A stretch of DNA of 8,209 nucleotides from Gammaproteobacteria bacterium (GTDB lineage: Bacteria > Pseudomonadota > Gammaproteobacteria > Pseudomonadales > UBA7434). The stretch lies in NCBI GenBank assembly GCA_024280785.1, contig JAJRPK010000328.1:1-8209 (forward strand), in the 5' to 3' direction. The position numbers and the translations under genes were made by a program. The notes beneath the pieces were generated by a model, which was not told the origin of the DNA, made no database searches, and saw only the letters and a program-made list of their open reading frames with translations. Each line of letters begins with the position of its first letter. Position 1 is the stretch's first letter. Shown here one piece after another: positions 5,185-8,209 of the stretch.

Positions 5185-6690
5185 ATGAATAAAGAGATCC
5201 TACTTGTTGCAGAAGCCGTTTCTAATGAAAAAGGCGTCGACCCGGAAATTATTTTTGAAGCGATTGAAATGGCGCTTTCAACGGCGACCAAAAAACGCTA
5301 TGACGAAGAATCCGATATCGAAGTAATTATCGATAGGGAAACGGGTGGTTACGAAACATTTCGGCGCTGGACAGTCATGCCCGATGACCATTTGTCGATT
5401 CTGGGGACTGAGTTTACAACTGAAGAGGCGTTAGAAAAAGACCCTGCTTTAGTTATTGGTGATATCTATAAAGAACAGGTAGAAAATATCGAGTTTGGCC
5501 GGATAGCTGCACAAACGGCTAAATTAGTTATTGTTCAGCGTGTTCGCGAAGCTGAGCGTGCACAGGTTGTAGATGCCTATCGTGAGCGCATGGGTGAGCT
5601 GGTTAGCGGCACCGTAAAGAAAGTGACTCGCGAAGCCGTTATTGTTGATTTGGGTGGCAATGCCGAAGGCATGTTGAGTCGTGAGAACTTGATCGGAAGA
5701 GAAGCCTTCCGCGTCAATGATCGGGTTCGCGCGATTCTTATAGATATCAACGAAGATACTCGCGGGCCTCAACTGGTGTTAAGTCGCGCATGTAACGAAA
5801 TGCTCATCGAATTGTTTAAAATAGAAGTGCCAGAAATATCAGAACAAATCATAGAAATTCGCGCGGCTGCTCGCGATCCAGGCTCACGGGCAAAAATTGC
5901 CGTAAAGACCAATGATGGCCGTATAGACCCAGTTGGTGCTTGTGTAGGAATGCGAGGCTCTCGGGTACAGGCTGTTTCGGGCGAACTGGCTAATGAGCGT
6001 GTTGACATTATTTTATGGGACGATAATCCTGCTCAGTTGGCGATTAACGCATTGTCCCCTGCTGAAGTAGAGTCAATTATTGTTGAAGAAGAAGAACACT
6101 CTATGGATGTGGCAGTGGACGGGGATAACCTGGCGCAAGCTATTGGTCGTAGTGGACAGAATGTTCGTTTGGCGGCACAGCTTACAGGCTGGACTATTAA
6201 CGTGATGAGTTCAGAAGACGCTGAAGCAAAGAGTGAAGAAGAAGCGGGTCGGCTTGTTGATCTATTTGTTAACGCATTGGACATTGATGAAGATGTTTCT
6301 ATGGTGTTAGTTGAAGAAGGTTTTTCTACGATAGAAGAAGTCGCTTACGTGCCGTTAGAAGAGATGATAGCTATCGAAGGGTTTGACGAGGAAATTGCAG
6401 ATGCATTGCGGGCTAGAGCTAAAGATGCATTACTGACGCAGGCGATAGCATCTGAAGAGCAGCTCGATAGCAAGGAGCCAGCCGAAGATTTATTGACGAT
6501 GGAAGGAATGGATCGTCATCTAGCTTTTGTGTTAGCTAACAACGGCATTATTACGATGGAAGATTTGGCTGAACAGGCTATTGACGATTTGTTAGCTATT
6601 GAAGGCATAGAAGGTTTGGATGAAGTGCGAGCGGGAGAGTTAATTATGACAGCGCGCGCACCGTGGTTTGCAGAGGCTGATGCTGAATAA
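5185..6690 (+). CDS. nusA: Transcription termination/antitermination factor NusA
   Basis: A 501-residue NusA, close to the 495 of E. coli. It binds RNA polymerase and nascent RNA and promotes hairpin pausing and termination, or antitermination with NusB, NusE and NusG. Domains in order: an N-terminal polymerase-binding domain (about 1-125), an S1 domain (about 132-200, with VSGTVKKVTREAVIVDLGGNAEG), KH1 with its GMRG loop at 255-258, KH2 with GRSG at 321-324, and two acidic helix-hairpin repeats. The first repeat starts near 364 (LDIDEDVSMVLVEEGFSTIEE) and the second near 437. The second repeat, which contacts the polymerase alpha C-terminal domain, is found in Gammaproteobacteria and some others. 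GAGGA a few bases before the ATG is a good ribosome site. No frameshift or missing motif is seen. It follows rimP after an unusually long gap and precedes infB by 39 bp, consistent with one operon. Confidence 0.98.
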   Translation: MNKEILLVAEAVSNEKGVDPEIIFEAIEMALSTATKKRYDEESDIEVIIDRETGGYETFRRWTVMPDDHLSILGTEFTTEEALEKDPALVIGDIYKEQVENIEFGRIAAQTAKLVIVQRVREAERAQVVDAYRERMGELVSGTVKKVTREAVIVDLGGNAEGMLSRENLIGREAFRVNDRVRAILIDINEDTRGPQLVLSRACNEMLIELFKIEVPEISEQIIEIRAAARDPGSRAKIAVKTNDGRIDPVGACVGMRGSRVQAVSGELANERVDIILWDDNPAQLAINALSPAEVESIIVEEEEHSMDVAVDGDNLAQAIGRSGQNVRLAAQLTGWTINVMSSEDAEAKSEEEAGRLVDLFVNALDIDEDVSMVLVEEGFSTIEEVAYVPLEEMIAIEGFDEEIADALRARAKDALLTQAIASEEQLDSKEPAEDLLTMEGMDRHLAFVLANNGIITMEDLAEQAIDDLLAIEGIEGLDEVRAGELIMTARAPWFAEADAE

Positions 6691-6729
6691 AAAGTGTCAG
6701 TTGTTTTACCGTATTAGGGGGAAAGTTTT

Positions 6730-8209
6730 ATGGCGGAAGTGACAGTAAGTCAACTCGCTAAAACTGTAGGTGCTTCGGTCGATCGATTGTTAGCACAAAT
6801 GAAAGAAGCAGGTCTTGATCATGGGTCAAGTGAACAGCTTGTTTCCGATGAAGATAAGAAAAAATTGTTGACCCACCTTAAAAATGTTCACGGTGGTAGT
6901 ACTGCTGCGCCTAAACGGATTACCTTAAAGCGAAAAACTACAGGTACTATAAAGGCATCTGGAGCTAAAGGAAAAAGGACGGTTTCTGTTGAAGTTCGCA
7001 AAAAGCGTACTTATGTTAAGCGAGAAGACGCGGTTGAAGACTTTAAGTCAGTTGCTGAAGCTGTAGATGTCGAACTACCCATCGAGGCTCTGGTAGAGAC
7101 AGGCGCGTCTGATACTTCTATTTCTGCAGAAGTTAATGCAGGGCTTGCGGACTCTTCAGAGGCGGTAGTGAGTGAAGCTTCGCCGGATTTAGCAGTGGCC
7201 GATGCTGTGGATCAACCTGTGATTGATCCACCGGTAACTCGAAGAGTTGACCCTTTCGATGCCGAGGAATTACGTCATAGAGCGGCAACTAAACGAAAAG
7301 AGCAAGAATCAGTTGAGAAGCTTAGGCGCGAAGCACTAGCGCGGACAAAAGCAGAAGAAGCTGCAAAAGAAAAAGCCGAAGGGGCGGCCAATAAGCGCGG
7401 GCGAGCTAAGCCTGGCCCTAACCCCAATTTTAAAGTTGCAGACGTTCCCGCCAAGGCGGGCGATGATGACGATGGGCCTAGGAAAAAAGACGGAAAAGCA
7501 CGCAAGAAGGCCAAGCAGCGAGGTAAGTCTCGGGGACATAATATACGAGTTGATGATTTTCAATCTGGAAGTCGAGACGGTTCGTATGTTGAAATGGGCA
7601 GCCGGAAGGTGTTGCAGGCAATCGATAGACAGGCTTTCGTTGCGCCGACAGAGAGTGTGGTTCATCAAGTCCAGATAGGCGAATTGATTACAGTTGCTGA
7701 CTTAGCTCGGCAAATGACGGTAAAAGCAAATGCGGTTGTTCGCGAGCTCATGAAGCTTGGCGTGATGGCGACAGTTAATCAGAGCATTGACCAAGAGTCG
7801 GCGATATTGCTTGTCGAGGAAATGGGCCACACTTACGAATTAGTCAGTGAGAATGAGCTCGAAGATTTATTGATTGCGGCTTTAACTGAAGAACTCGACG
7901 AAAGTGATACATCAGGTTATGAAACGCGACCCCCCGTGGTTACGGTGATGGGGCACGTCGATCACGGTAAAACTTCTTTGTTAGATTATATTCGCGAGTC
8001 GCGAGTCGCCAGCGGCGAAGCGGGTGGAATTACACAGCACATAGGGGCCTATCATGTAGAGACTTCTGCTGGAGTTATCAGTTTTTTAGATACCCCCGGG
8101 CATGCGGCATTTACTGCAATGCGGGCCAGAGGAGCTCAGTGCACAGATATAATTGTGTTGGTGGTTGCCGCTGACGATGGAGTTATGCCGCAGACGATTG
8201 AAGCGATTC
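6730..8209 (+). CDS. infB: Translation initiation factor IF2, 3'-truncated by window edge
   Basis: The frame runs from ATG 6730 to the end of the window, giving 493 complete codons of a protein normally near 900 residues. IF2 is the GTPase that brings initiator fMet-tRNA to the 30S subunit and promotes subunit joining. Visible: an N-terminal IF2_N domain (about 1-52, VTVSQLAKTVGASVDRLLAQ), a long charged, Ala/Glu/Lys-rich linker (about 60-310) with a low-complexity stretch near 175-260, a second IF2_N domain (about 314-372), then the GTPase domain. The G1 loop GHVDHGKT is at 408-415, AGGITQHIGAYHV with switch-I Thr435 follows, and the G3 motif DTPGH is at 454-458; G4, G5 and the C-terminal domains lie beyond the edge. 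GGGGGA about nine bases before the ATG is a strong ribosome site. E. coli makes shorter IF2 forms from internal starts; I see no clear internal ribosome site here. It follows nusA by 39 bp. Confidence 0.98.
   Translation, partial: MAEVTVSQLAKTVGASVDRLLAQMKEAGLDHGSSEQLVSDEDKKKLLTHLKNVHGGSTAAPKRITLKRKTTGTIKASGAKGKRTVSVEVRKKRTYVKREDAVEDFKSVAEAVDVELPIEALVETGASDTSISAEVNAGLADSSEAVVSEASPDLAVADAVDQPVIDPPVTRRVDPFDAEELRHRAATKRKEQESVEKLRREALARTKAEEAAKEKAEGAANKRGRAKPGPNPNFKVADVPAKAGDDDDGPRKKDGKARKKAKQRGKSRGHNIRVDDFQSGSRDGSYVEMGSRKVLQAIDRQAFVAPTESVVHQVQIGELITVADLARQMTVKANAVVRELMKLGVMATVNQSIDQESAILLVEEMGHTYELVSENELEDLLIAALTEELDESDTSGYETRPPVVTVMGHVDHGKTSLLDYIRESRVASGEAGGITQHIGAYHVETSAGVISFLDTPGHAAFTAMRARGAQCTDIIVLVVAADDGVMPQTIEAI

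Noticed and set aside
7275..7668. Minus-strand open frames within infB
   Set aside because: They are shadows of the low-complexity, codon-biased IF2 linker, with no ribosome sites or recognisable products.

Overview
The window looks like a gammaproteobacterial chromosome. The clearest anchor is the plus-strand block rimP-nusA-infB (4559 to the right edge). NusA carries the duplicated C-terminal acidic repeats, and IF2 carries the double N-terminal IF2_N arrangement, both seen in Gammaproteobacteria. The wording of RimP and of the IF2 N-terminus resembles Pseudomonas- or Cellvibrio-like lineages; this is a by-eye judgement from remembered family sequences, not a search.

Layout from the left: (1) 3-599, the 3' part of a plus-strand gene that I do not recognise and that is probably cut by the window edge. 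(2) 683-3777, three minus-strand genes read right to left: a FemAB/GNAT-like acyltransferase, a DegT/DnrJ/EryC1/StrS-type PLP aminotransferase and a short-chain dehydrogenase/reductase. They look like an accessory set for amino-sugar or other small-molecule/surface-polymer chemistry and are, by eye, more GC-rich than both flanks. (3) 3778-4558, about 780 bp without a recognised gene but rich in signals: a near-consensus sigma70 promoter with a GC-rich, stable-RNA-like discriminator (4051-4079), a 28-codon ORF for a hydrophobic peptide with a basic tail (4147-4233), a hairpin (4250-4272), a strong intrinsic terminator (4325-4355), a second weaker terminator (4397-4420), and a short leader ORF with an internal 11-bp tandem duplication ending just before rimP. 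(4) rimP, nusA and the first 493 codons of infB.

The translation/transcription genes form the usual operon: RimP for 30S maturation, NusA for pausing, termination and antitermination, and IF2 for initiator tRNA positioning. In many relatives a tRNA (metY in E. coli) sits between the operon promoter and rimP. Here the promoter and two terminators are present, but I could find no tRNA between them. The slot instead encodes a possible small RNA or mRNA for a tiny membrane-peptide-like ORF. That unit, together with the leader ORF before rimP, is the most interesting unexplained part of the window. It remains a hypothesis: no conservation or expression data were available.
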